IMG/VR virus record: IMGVR_UViG_3300042691_028105
Location: 1 to 23,980 of that record
Direction: 5' to 3' (one strand)
DNA: 23,980 bases
From: a virus
Each line of letters opens with the position of its first letter. Within the stretch, counting starts at the first letter, position 1. The translations under genes and the position numbers were made by a program. Below are positions 15,115 to 20,319 of the stretch, one piece after another. The notes beneath the pieces are model-generated. The model ran no database searches and was not told the DNA's origin. It saw only the letters and a program-made list of their open reading frames with translations.

Positions 15115-15973
15115 TAAAGAATTATTGAGAAAACATGTTAGAGAAATGATCTTAACTGTTAAAGAAAAACAAAAAAAACAATATCTTGAAAAATTAACCG
15201 AAGAAAGACATTTAAGAGGTTTGATTAGACAGCTATTGCTAGAAGTTGAAGACGAAACACCAGAAACTTCAACTGGTATGAATGTATTAAAGGAATTGCT
15301 AACTGTCATTGTTCCAATCCTAGAAGATGAATATATTCAATTAACAACTGATAAAAAACAAAGAGAATCTTTCAGAGCACATATTATCAAAGGTGTACAA
15401 AATTTAATTTCAACAGCTTCTATGTATACAAAAGATGCGGAAGGTAGTCCAAATCTACAAGGTCAAAAAGTTCAAATGACTCCCGCTGCTGCGCCTCCAG
15501 TAGAAGCAGAGGAAGAAGAAGCACCGGTTGAGCTAGAAGAGCAAGAAGATGATGAGGTTGGGGCAGAAGAAACTCCAGATGAAGAAGGGCCAGAATCAAA
15601 TCCCGCATTTATCAATGTTGCTGAACCTGAGAAGAAAAAACCAGAAGATGCCTTTCAGCCAATTCAAGGAATAGACGCTACAGGAAGGGACATGGCAAAG
15701 AAAGCATTTTTGCGTATCCAAAAGCAAATTCTTGAAGCGTATTCTTTGCTTCACGATTCAAATGATCGTGAATTATTTTATAAGTTTTTAATAACCAATC
15801 TAAAGCTTCATTTTGATAGCTTTGAAGATAGTTTATCGATTGCCCCACAAGAGCCAACAACTCCTGAATATGAGCAGGAAGTACAAAGAAAAACAGGTGA
15901 AATGGGATCATCAGAACCACCAGTAGAAGAAGTACCAGAAGAAGTGCCACCAGAACTAGAAGCGGAAGTCTAA
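15107..15973 (+). CDS. acidic, partly disordered helical protein (288 aa)
   Basis: I chose the ATG at 15107 (AGAGG at 15093-15097) over the ATG at 15086. It then overlaps the upstream stop by 8 bases. Two amphipathic helices open the protein (ELLRKHVREMIL and LRGLIRQLLLEVEDE). A helical region follows to about residue 120, then a Glu/Pro/Ala-rich disordered linker (about 125-190), a second helical domain (about 195-255) and an acidic Pro/Glu tail. Overall acidity, helices at both ends and a floppy linker resemble phage scaffold or core proteins, but no sequence family is recognised. Confidence 0.82.
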   Translation: MNNKELLRKHVREMILTVKEKQKKQYLEKLTEERHLRGLIRQLLLEVEDETPETSTGMNVLKELLTVIVPILEDEYIQLTTDKKQRESFRAHIIKGVQNLISTASMYTKDAEGSPNLQGQKVQMTPAAAPPVEAEEEEAPVELEEQEDDEVGAEETPDEEGPESNPAFINVAEPEKKKPEDAFQPIQGIDATGRDMAKKAFLRIQKQILEAYSLLHDSNDRELFYKFLITNLKLHFDSFEDSLSIAPQEPTTPEYEQEVQRKTGEMGSSEPPVEEVPEEVPPELEAEV

Positions 15974-16006
15974 TACAAGTCCAAAAAAGAGTTAAAGGAG
16001 CTATAA

Positions 16007-16213
16007 ATGAACGCTGGTAAACGTAGAAAAATGCAAAAAAGAAATTTTATTCTCAAAAGAGTGTTAGAAAACAAACAAGCTTTAGAGAATAAAGAAGTAG
16101 TTCTTGAAGAATCAGAAAAAGTACTTGAAGAAGTAATACCTACTGTACCTGTAGTTGAAGAAGTTGTTCAGCCAGTAGAAATAAAATCTACAAAGAAAAA
16201 GAAAACAGTTTAA
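16007..16213 (+). CDS. small basic/acidic two-part protein (68 aa)
   Basis: The ATG at 16007 has AAAGGAG at 15993-15999. The first 20 residues are strongly basic (MNAGKRRKMQKRNFILKR), the middle is Glu/Val-rich (low complexity, EV and EE repeats) and the end is again basic (KSTKKKKTV). It looks like a nucleic-acid- or protein-binding peptide with a flexible acidic middle. No family is recognised. It may share the transcript of the acidic 288-aa gene. Confidence 0.72.
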   Translation: MNAGKRRKMQKRNFILKRVLENKQALENKEVVLEESEKVLEEVIPTVPVVEEVVQPVEIKSTKKKKTV

Positions 16214-16228
16214 TTAATTTTATAGTTG

Positions 16229-16237
16229 TGTTATAGT
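16229..16237 (+). promoter_or_regulatory. extended -10 promoter, leaderless start at 16244
   Basis: TGTTATAGT is an extended -10 (TGn-TATAGT). Six bases (CCTGTC) separate it from the ATG at 16244, so the transcript would start on or next to the start codon. The -35 region (TTTAAT at 16209) is weak. There is no ribosome-binding site before the ATG. Confidence 0.55.
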
Positions 16238-16243
16238 CCTGTC

Positions 16244-16540
16244 ATGGACAACACATACGAAAAAATTGGTAAACAAATTGGTGAGTTAGTAGATAAAAAA
16301 AACGCTGCATATGGTAGTTCATTTGCAGAGTCACACAAGATCTTGAGCGTCCTGTACCCTAATGGTATTAAACCAGAACAGTATACGGACGCTCTTGCTA
16401 TTATCAGAGTTATTGATAAATTATTTAGAATAGCCACCAATAAAGATGCTTTTGGTGAATCACCTTGGAATGATATTGCAGGATATGCAATTTTAGGTGT
16501 AGATAATGATAGAAGAAAAAAAGAAAACAACCAGAAGTAA
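16244..16540 (+). CDS. Nmad1/DUF1599-like protein (98 aa)
   Basis: I chose the ATG at 16244 (MDNTYEKIGKQIGELVDKKN), since an upstream in-frame start would lie in the promoter. Visible family features are KKNAAYGSSF, a VLYPNGIKP segment, IIRVIDKLFRIA and WNDIAGYAIL. This is the K-N-x-x-YG ... R-x-x-DK-x-x-R ... D-x-x-GY pattern I associate with the small DUF1599 family, also called nucleotide modification associated domain 1. The role may be in nucleotide handling, by analogy with all-alpha NTP pyrophosphatases, but no activity is proven from sequence. The 3' end overlaps the Fis-like gene by 35 bases in another frame. Confidence 0.82.
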   Translation: MDNTYEKIGKQIGELVDKKNAAYGSSFAESHKILSVLYPNGIKPEQYTDALAIIRVIDKLFRIATNKDAFGESPWNDIAGYAILGVDNDRRKKENNQK

Positions 16541-16886
16541 AATAATAGAAAAATTTTCTTTATCTTCTAAATTAAGAGAAGAAAGTAAAAGCAATGATTT
16601 ATTTGAGATAATGGTTGGTAATCTAACTCTGGAAGAGCTTATTGCTCTTAAATTAGAATTAACATATAAAAATGTTGGTACACCTTTATATGGTATTCCT
16701 TTATATAGAGTACTACTTAGTATTGTACAAGATTCATTATTTAAATTTGCTTTGTCAACAAATCCAAATCTAAATAGAGCAAGGATGTTTTTGGGTATGA
16801 ATACAAGACAATTTTATGGATATATGAAAAAGTACAGTGTAGAGGAATATATTATTCCAAAGGAGAAAGGAGATGATACTAACTGA
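16506..16886 (+). CDS. Fis-like DNA-binding protein (126 aa)
   Basis: The C-terminal half (about residues 62-110) follows the Fis layout: PLYRVLLSIVQDSLFKFA, then NLNRARMFLGMNTRQFYGYM and KKY. Fis has PLY-x2-VL-x2-VE-x2-LL, then GN-x2-RAA-x3-G-(I/L)-x-R-x2-L-x3-(L)KKY, so both the dimer helix and the helix-turn-helix (about 88-110) are present. The N-terminal 40 residues are charged and flexible, followed by NLTLEELIALKLEL. It lies directly before the endolysin (14-base overlap), so it is probably co-transcribed with lysis. A transcriptional or nucleoid-like regulator is likely; targets are unknown. Confidence 0.78.
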   Translation: MIEEKKKTTRSKIIEKFSLSSKLREESKSNDLFEIMVGNLTLEELIALKLELTYKNVGTPLYGIPLYRVLLSIVQDSLFKFALSTNPNLNRARMFLGMNTRQFYGYMKKYSVEEYIIPKEKGDDTN

Positions 16887-17445
16887 AGAGAAACTAAAAG
16901 CAATTTTTCCAAAAGCACCACCAGAAAAGATTAAATCTTATGGTCCTGTTTTTGGTAAAGCCTGTGAAGCAATGGGTTTTAACACACCAAAAAGAATTGC
17001 TGCCTTATTAGGACAAATTGGTGTTGAGAGTGGCGAATTACGTTATGACAAAGAATTACCATCAGTCTATAACAAAAAAGATCCAAAAGATAAAGCTGAA
17101 CCTGTTGGCACTCTTTATGAAGGTCGCAAGCTATTAGGCAACACACAACCGGGGGATGGTCCAAAGTTTATTGGTCGCGGAGTCTTGCAGCTAACTGGTC
17201 GTGAAAATTACACAGTATACGGTAAAAAATTAGGACTTGACCTAGTGGGTAATCCTGAGTTAGCATGTTCACCAGAAGTATCAGTCAAGATTGCTTGCCA
17301 ATACTTTAAGGATCGTAAATTAGACGAAGCTGCTGATAAATGGGATCTTGATACAATTACTTTAAAAGTAAATGGTAAAGCAAAACTTCATCACGAACAA
17401 AGAGTTGCATACTCAGAAAAAGCACTTAAAATACTAGAATCATAA
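16873..17445 (+). CDS. endolysin, glycoside hydrolase family 19 type (190 aa)
   Basis: The ATG at 16873 is preceded by AAAGGAGAAAGGAG. The enzyme shows LLGQIGVESGELRY (likely catalytic Glu52, with Glu55 close by), an R-x-LLGNTQPGDGPKFIGRG loop, VLQLTGRENYTVYG, NPELACSPEVSV and a C-terminal VNG segment. These are the hallmarks of the GH19 chitinase-like lysozymes used by phages to cut peptidoglycan. The length (190 aa) is typical of a single-domain form. There is no signal peptide or transmembrane start, so export would need a holin. The tmRNA begins 3 bases after the stop, so lysis and tmRNA are probably on one transcript. Confidence 0.93.
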   Translation: MILTEEKLKAIFPKAPPEKIKSYGPVFGKACEAMGFNTPKRIAALLGQIGVESGELRYDKELPSVYNKKDPKDKAEPVGTLYEGRKLLGNTQPGDGPKFIGRGVLQLTGRENYTVYGKKLGLDLVGNPELACSPEVSVKIACQYFKDRKLDEAADKWDLDTITLKVNGKAKLHHEQRVAYSEKALKILES

Positions 17446-17448
17446 CAA

Positions 17449-17742
17449 GGGGGCGAACTGGTTTCGACAAGGATAACAAACTAAAGGGTGCAGGAAGTGT
17501 GAGTATCACAACACACTATAATTAATGATACAAAACAATAAAAGCCAACGACGACGTTGAGTTTGAATCCTACGCTCTAGCAGCGTAATTCTTGGGCGGC
17601 AACTGCCTAGAAACAGAAAGTTGCAAATCGTAAAGTAAAACCTGTAAGTTTTTGTAATACGTGCAGACGTTTCTGCTAATCCTGTGAAAGACCTTTTACT
17701 AGAGATTTTTGGACCGGGGTTCGATTCCCCGCGCCTCCACCA
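17449..17742 (+). ncRNA. ssrA: tmRNA (transfer-messenger RNA)
   Basis: A complete 294-base tmRNA. The 5' end GGGGGCG (17449-17455) pairs with CGCCTCC (17732-17738) with the G3:U70 pair that alanyl-tRNA synthetase needs. AACTGGTTTCGACA forms the D-like loop, GGGTGCA precedes the first pseudoknot (GTGTG/CACAC), the T-arm is CGGGG-TTCGATT-CCCCG, and CCA is encoded. The tag frame (17544-17588) reads ANDDVEFESYALAA then TAA. Trans-translation would release stalled ribosomes and mark the peptide for ClpXP through LAA. The RNA is shorter than the 363-base E. coli form, so some pseudoknots are probably reduced. A -10-like TAGAAT at 17435-17440 inside the endolysin end could give its own start. Phage tmRNAs are rare but known (Bxz1-type mycobacteriophages, phage G). 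Confidence 0.96.
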
Positions 17743-17747
17743 ACTAA

Positions 17748-17795
17748 ATGCCACAAGGGACTTTACAAGTTAGTTTCCTTGTGGCATAGTTATTT
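17748..17795 (+). terminator. hairpin after the tmRNA, probable terminator or processing site
   Basis: An 11-bp perfect stem (ATGCCACAAGG at 17748-17758 with CCTTGTGGCAT at 17777-17787) encloses an 18-base loop, followed by AGTTATTTAT. The trailing tract is only partly U-rich, so termination may be incomplete and a 3'-processing signal is an alternative. It lies 5 bases after the encoded CCA. Confidence 0.5.
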
Positions 17796-17829
17796 ATAGC
17801 TCTGGATTCCAAACACGAAGGAGAATAAA

Positions 17830-18090
17830 ATGGAAACAGTAATTCAAATTCAAGGTGAACCTTGGACTAACGTTCGTTATCTTGCTTCATTTGAAGAAGC
17901 CGATACTTTTAGAAAAAGCCTCAAAACTCAAGACAAAAGTGGTACTTTACAAGTAAAAGTAAAACGTTGCGGCGGCGATAAACCACTTTATGTTGTTAAA
18001 AGCCGCACAGACCCATCGTTAAAAGCTGCTCTAGAAGAAATTGAAGAAAAGATGTTAGTTGTTAAAAAGAGCAAGAAGACAAAGAAATAG
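17830..18090 (+). CDS. hypothetical protein between tmRNA and ClpP (86 aa)
   Basis: The ATG at 17830 follows AAGGAGAATAAA. The product is soluble: an N-terminal alpha/beta-looking part (IQGEPWTNVRYLASFEEADT, KVKRCGGDKPLYVVKSR) and a basic C-terminal tail (VVKKSKKTKK). It is conserved in style with other small phage proteins but I do not recognise a family. It is the only gene between the tmRNA and the ClpP-like gene. A link to trans-translation is possible from position only; it does not resemble SmpB. Confidence 0.72.
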   Translation: METVIQIQGEPWTNVRYLASFEEADTFRKSLKTQDKSGTLQVKVKRCGGDKPLYVVKSRTDPSLKAALEEIEEKMLVVKKSKKTKK

Positions 18091-18098
18091 GGTGATTC

Positions 18099-18704
18099 AT
18101 GTTTGTCAAAAAAACAGGTTTTTATCTGGAAACAAAACCAGTAGTAGCCGATGATGATGACGATTCTAATGAATTAGATCAGATAGAAAATTCTATCTTT
18201 TTTTATACTGGCGTTACAAAAAATTCTATTCTTGAACTTAATAAAAAAATTAAATCACTAAATAATGATTTAGGACAAAAAGCAGTTGCATTAGACATTG
18301 CAATTCCTGAAATTAAATTACACATAAATAGTCCCGGTGGCTCTTTGCTCGACTGCTTTGCAACAGTAGATTATATTAGAAAAAGTAAAGCTCCAATTCA
18401 TTCAATCATAGAAGGAAGTGCAGCTAGTGCTGCAACATTGATTAGTGTTGTTGCTCAAAAAAGAACTATCAATAAACATTCTTTTATGCTGATCCACCAG
18501 CTATCAAGTGGTATGTGGGGTAAATTTGAAGAAATGAAAGACGATATGCAGAATTGTCAAGTTTTCATGGATACAATTTATAAAATTTATGAAGAACATA
18601 CAAAAATTCCAAAAAATGTTTTAAAAGATATCTTAAAACGTGATATATTCTTTGATGCTAAAACTTGTCTTAAATACGGTCTTGTAGACCGCATAGGAGA
18701 ATAA
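18099..18704 (+). CDS. clpP: ClpP-type serine protease (201 aa)
   Basis: The ClpP catalytic triad is intact: Ser110 in EGSAASAATL, His133 in LIHQLSSG, Asp182 in KRDIFFDAKT. INSPGGSLLDC forms the oxyanion strand, and LKYGLVDRIG closes the fold as in bacterial ClpP. The length is near that of E. coli ClpP (207 aa). The N-terminus differs: residues 1-30 are an acidic extension (five Asp in a row), and there is a short insertion before the conserved strand. A peptidase partner for a host ClpX or ClpA unfoldase is the natural reading. A ClpP-fold head-maturation protease is the alternative, but no capsid gene is near and the tmRNA is. The gene starts 8 bases after the upstream stop with an AGGGTG ribosome-binding site. 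Confidence 0.92.
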   Translation: MFVKKTGFYLETKPVVADDDDDSNELDQIENSIFFYTGVTKNSILELNKKIKSLNNDLGQKAVALDIAIPEIKLHINSPGGSLLDCFATVDYIRKSKAPIHSIIEGSAASAATLISVVAQKRTINKHSFMLIHQLSSGMWGKFEEMKDDMQNCQVFMDTIYKIYEEHTKIPKNVLKDILKRDIFFDAKTCLKYGLVDRIGE

Positions 18705-18706
18705 AA

Positions 18707-18931
18707 ATGAAGGTTATGTTAACTGTCTTTGCTTTATTATTTGTTGTAGCTTGCGGAAAGAAATCTGAAGTTGTACAGCCACCAGTAGTATCTGAGCCAT
18801 CTAAAATTGGACCAGTTGCTTCTGAAGCCGTAGTAACTGTTAGTGGCGTACAATCAACAGTTGTTGTTGAAGCCGCCGATGCCGGAAGTGTAACGCCCAC
18901 TCCAGCACCACAAACAGTACCAGTTAAATAA
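18707..18931 (+). CDS. small Pro-rich lipoprotein, possible outer spanin (74 aa)
   Basis: The ATG at 18707 lies 2 bases after the ClpP stop, with AGGAGAATAAAA as ribosome-binding site. The signal peptide runs over about residues 1-15 (MKVMLTVFALLFVVAC), and a lipobox VVAC gives a lipid-modified Cys16 followed by GKK. The mature part is Val/Pro/Ser-rich and disordered, with TPTPAPQTVPVK at the end. Small proline-rich lipoproteins in phages often serve as Rz1-type outer spanins. An inner spanin with a coiled coil is not obvious, so an exclusion or envelope lipoprotein is also possible. The tRNA begins 7 bases later. Confidence 0.78.
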   Translation: MKVMLTVFALLFVVACGKKSEVVQPPVVSEPSKIGPVASEAVVTVSGVQSTVVVEAADAGSVTPTPAPQTVPVK

Positions 18932-18938
18932 TTAAAAA

Positions 18939-19012
18939 GGGCTGGTAAGCTAACGGGAAACTGCTGCCTTTGCACGGCAGATTTGTGGGTTCGATTCCCA
19001 CCCGGTCCACCA
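18939..19012 (+). tRNA. tRNA-Ala (anticodon UGC)
   Basis: The cloverleaf folds by hand. Acceptor GGGCTGG pairs with CCGGTCC, including G3:U70. The D-arm is AGCT/AACT with one mismatch. The anticodon stem CTGCC/GGCAG is perfect with loop TTTGCAC, anticodon TGC. The T-arm is GTGGG-TTCGATT-CCCAC, the discriminator is A, and CCA is encoded. It is 74 bases long. The G3:U70 pair confirms alanine identity and decodes GCA. It immediately follows the lipoprotein gene and is probably co-transcribed. A perfect 12-base palindrome (TTCTTGCAAGAA at 19016-19027) lies just downstream. Confidence 0.97.
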
Positions 19013-19082
19013 AGTTTCTTGCAAGAACGTACAGGGATGGCATGACGAAATGATGCCACTACACACACACAGGAGTAAGACA

Positions 19083-19286
19083 ATGAGTTCTGGTTATGAA
19101 ATTAGACATGCACTACTAAACGAAGCAAGAGATCTACTAATGCACGAATGGCACGAAAAATGCAACATTGAACGTGACACTGCTCAGTTTGAGCAACGTC
19201 CACCGCGATTGGTGCCATCACCTTCTTTTAGACAAATAAAAGAATTAGCAGTAGAGATGTATGATTTTGTTAAAACAAAAGAATAA
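19083..19286 (+). CDS. small phage protein starting MSSGYEIRHALL (67 aa)
   Basis: I chose the ATG at 19083 over 19050 because CAGGAG at 19070-19075 is correctly spaced and the protein then begins MSSGYEIRHALLNEARDLLM. That beginning matches a conserved small protein family seen in T4-like marine phages (MSSGYEIRxxLLxxAxxIL). The rest has PRLVPSPSFRQIKELAVEMY and a helical end, as in that family. The function is unknown. The gene is closed by the terminator at about 19307. Confidence 0.82.
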   Translation: MSSGYEIRHALLNEARDLLMHEWHEKCNIERDTAQFEQRPPRLVPSPSFRQIKELAVEMYDFVKTKE

Positions 19287-19306
19287 AAGTAGCGTTGTTT
19301 AAAGAG

Positions 19307-19340
19307 GGTTGCCGTCCAAAAGACGGCAACCTTTCTTTTT
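19307..19340 (+). terminator. strong rho-independent terminator
   Basis: A perfect 10-bp GC-containing stem (GGTTGCCGTC at 19307-19316 with GACGGCAACC at 19322-19331) with a 5-base loop is followed by TTTCTTTTT. It ends the transcript covering the tRNA and the 67-aa gene. Confidence 0.9.
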
Positions 19341-19371
19341 ATTCTCACTATTTACTTTAGGAGGATTTAAA

Positions 19372-19563
19372 ATGCCTAAACAAGTAAAAAAAGAGAGTGC
19401 AAAAGAAATTATAGCGGATTGGGTTGTTATGGTGGCACTTGTTTTTTGTACTGCCTCAAGTGCATTTTTATTAGTAAGAAATTTACAAACACAAGAATTA
19501 TCTTGTAAAATAAAAGTAGTAGATGCAATAAGAGAGTTGGTATTATTGGAATGCGAGAAATAA
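19372..19563 (+). CDS. single-TM small membrane protein (63 aa)
   Basis: I chose the ATG at 19372 because TAGGAGGATTT precedes it; upstream in-frame starts run through the terminator. A basic N-terminus (MPKQVKKESAKEI) leads into a hydrophobic segment at about residues 18-41 (DWVVMVALVFCTASSAFLLV) and then a short polar C-terminal part with two cysteines (C47 and C61). The topology would be N-in, C-out. Size and form allow a holin, a small inner spanin or another envelope peptide, but none can be claimed. The next gene overlaps by 13 bases. Confidence 0.76.
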   Translation: MPKQVKKESAKEIIADWVVMVALVFCTASSAFLLVRNLQTQELSCKIKVVDAIRELVLLECEK

Positions 19564-19730
19564 AACCACACGATATTGATTATCATCAAGAATTTCAAAA
19601 GCATAATGTTTTCTTTGATGCTATTTATTGCGAGAAGTGTGATTTCTGGCTAGAAGATAAATGTTCTGACCCTAGATGCAACTATTGCCCACAAAGACCA
19701 GAAAAACCATCAAAAGCATATTATAATTAA
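19551..19730 (+). CDS. zinc-finger-like mini-protein (59 aa)
   Basis: The ATG at 19551 overlaps the membrane-protein gene, with TTGGA just before it. C27-x2-C30, C38 and C43-x2-C46 with flanking Trp and Tyr form a compact metal site (YCEKCDFWLEDKC, then CNYCPQRP). His7, His12 and His18 lie upstream. The frame packs exactly between neighbours and ends 12 bases before the next start. No family is named. Confidence 0.7.
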   Translation: MREIKPHDIDYHQEFQKHNVFFDAIYCEKCDFWLEDKCSDPRCNYCPQRPEKPSKAYYN

Positions 19731-19742
19731 TTGGAGTTTTAA

Positions 19743-20153
19743 ATGATAAAAATAAGAATAAGAGAACAAAAAGAACAAAAATGCCCAGATGCTACACAAA
19801 ATGTAGAATTAAATTTAGAAAACCGTCAACATGCTATTGATGATTATGGTTATGGACCGCCAAATCCTGAAGAGCCTAATGATGAGTTTTGGCAGAAAAA
19901 ATTAGAAATATGGAAAGAACAAATTTCTACAGTAGAAGAGGCAAAAAAAATGCTCTGTGGCAATTGTGGAGTTTTTAATATTTCTAAAAAAATGAAGGAC
20001 TGTATAAAAACAGGAATGAGCGGCGGGGAAGAAACCCAAGCTGATGATTATGATATGGTTGTTGAGGATCTTGGATACTGCCAGATGCTTAATTTTAAAT
20101 GTGCGGCCAGTAGAACTTGCAATGCATGGGTGAGTGGTGGTCCAATTAAATAA
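19743..20153 (+). CDS. conserved phage Cys-rich protein, CGNC/RTCNAW family (136 aa)
   Basis: The ATG at 19743 has TTGGAG upstream. Seven cysteines are at 14, 72, 75, 87, 113, 120 and 126. The conserved phrases are CPDATQNVELNLENR, YGPPNPEEPN, CGNCGVFNISKKMKDC, LGYCQMLNFKCAASRTC and NAWVSGGPIK. I recognise this architecture from T4-like cyanophage and other large-phage proteins of similar length, whose last cysteines look like a metal or Fe-S site. The function is not established. Its presence supports the large marine-type phage assignment. The 3' end overlaps the next gene by 20 bases. Confidence 0.85.
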   Translation: MIKIRIREQKEQKCPDATQNVELNLENRQHAIDDYGYGPPNPEEPNDEFWQKKLEIWKEQISTVEEAKKMLCGNCGVFNISKKMKDCIKTGMSGGEETQADDYDMVVEDLGYCQMLNFKCAASRTCNAWVSGGPIK

Positions 20154-20319
20154 TATTTGTGAAGTTTGTAAATTGAAAGGTTTCGTCTACGAAAAAAAAG
20201 TAGTAGACGAAACTTTTTATTTATGCGAAGATTGCGACTGGTCAACAGAAGATATAGAAATGGCAAATTATTTAGGCGAAGTTTTAATACAAATAATAAA
20301 AAGAGATAAAAATGAGTGA
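20134..20319 (+). CDS. CxxC/CxxC zinc-ribbon protein (61 aa)
   Basis: The start is a GTG at 20134, inside the end of the previous gene; a start nearer C9 using a rare codon is possible. C9-x2-C12 and C31-x2-C34 (NICEVCKLKG; YLCEDCDW) make a small zinc ribbon, followed by an acidic helix (STEDIEMANYLGEVLIQII). An 11-bp perfect inverted repeat (20180-20190 with 20203-20213) lies within the coding region between the two cysteine pairs. The end overlaps the next ATG by 8 bases. The function is unknown. Confidence 0.68.
   Translation: MVVQLNNICEVCKLKGFVYEKKVVDETFYLCEDCDWSTEDIEMANYLGEVLIQIIKRDKNE
20180..20217 (+). repeat. perfect inverted repeat with U-tract, inside a zinc-ribbon gene
   Basis: GTTTCGTCTAC (20180-20190) and GTAGACGAAAC (20203-20213) form an 11-bp perfect stem around a purine-rich 12-base loop, followed by TTTTT. 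It resembles a rho-independent terminator but lies in frame within the coding sequence of the zinc-ribbon gene, between the two CxxC pairs. Confidence 0.7.

Noticed and set aside
15489-15600. Glu/Ala/Pro-rich coding repeats as a possible tandem DNA repeat
   Set aside because: The codons vary and no unit repeats exactly; it is a low-complexity acidic protein linker.
17506-17754. A - strand frame across the tmRNA
   Set aside because: It is the antisense of a structured RNA. The tRNA-like ends and tag reading frame explain this stretch fully.
18670-19083. A - strand frame covering the lipoprotein and tRNA
   Set aside because: It runs across the tRNA in antisense and overlaps two well-supported + strand features; no start signal is seen.
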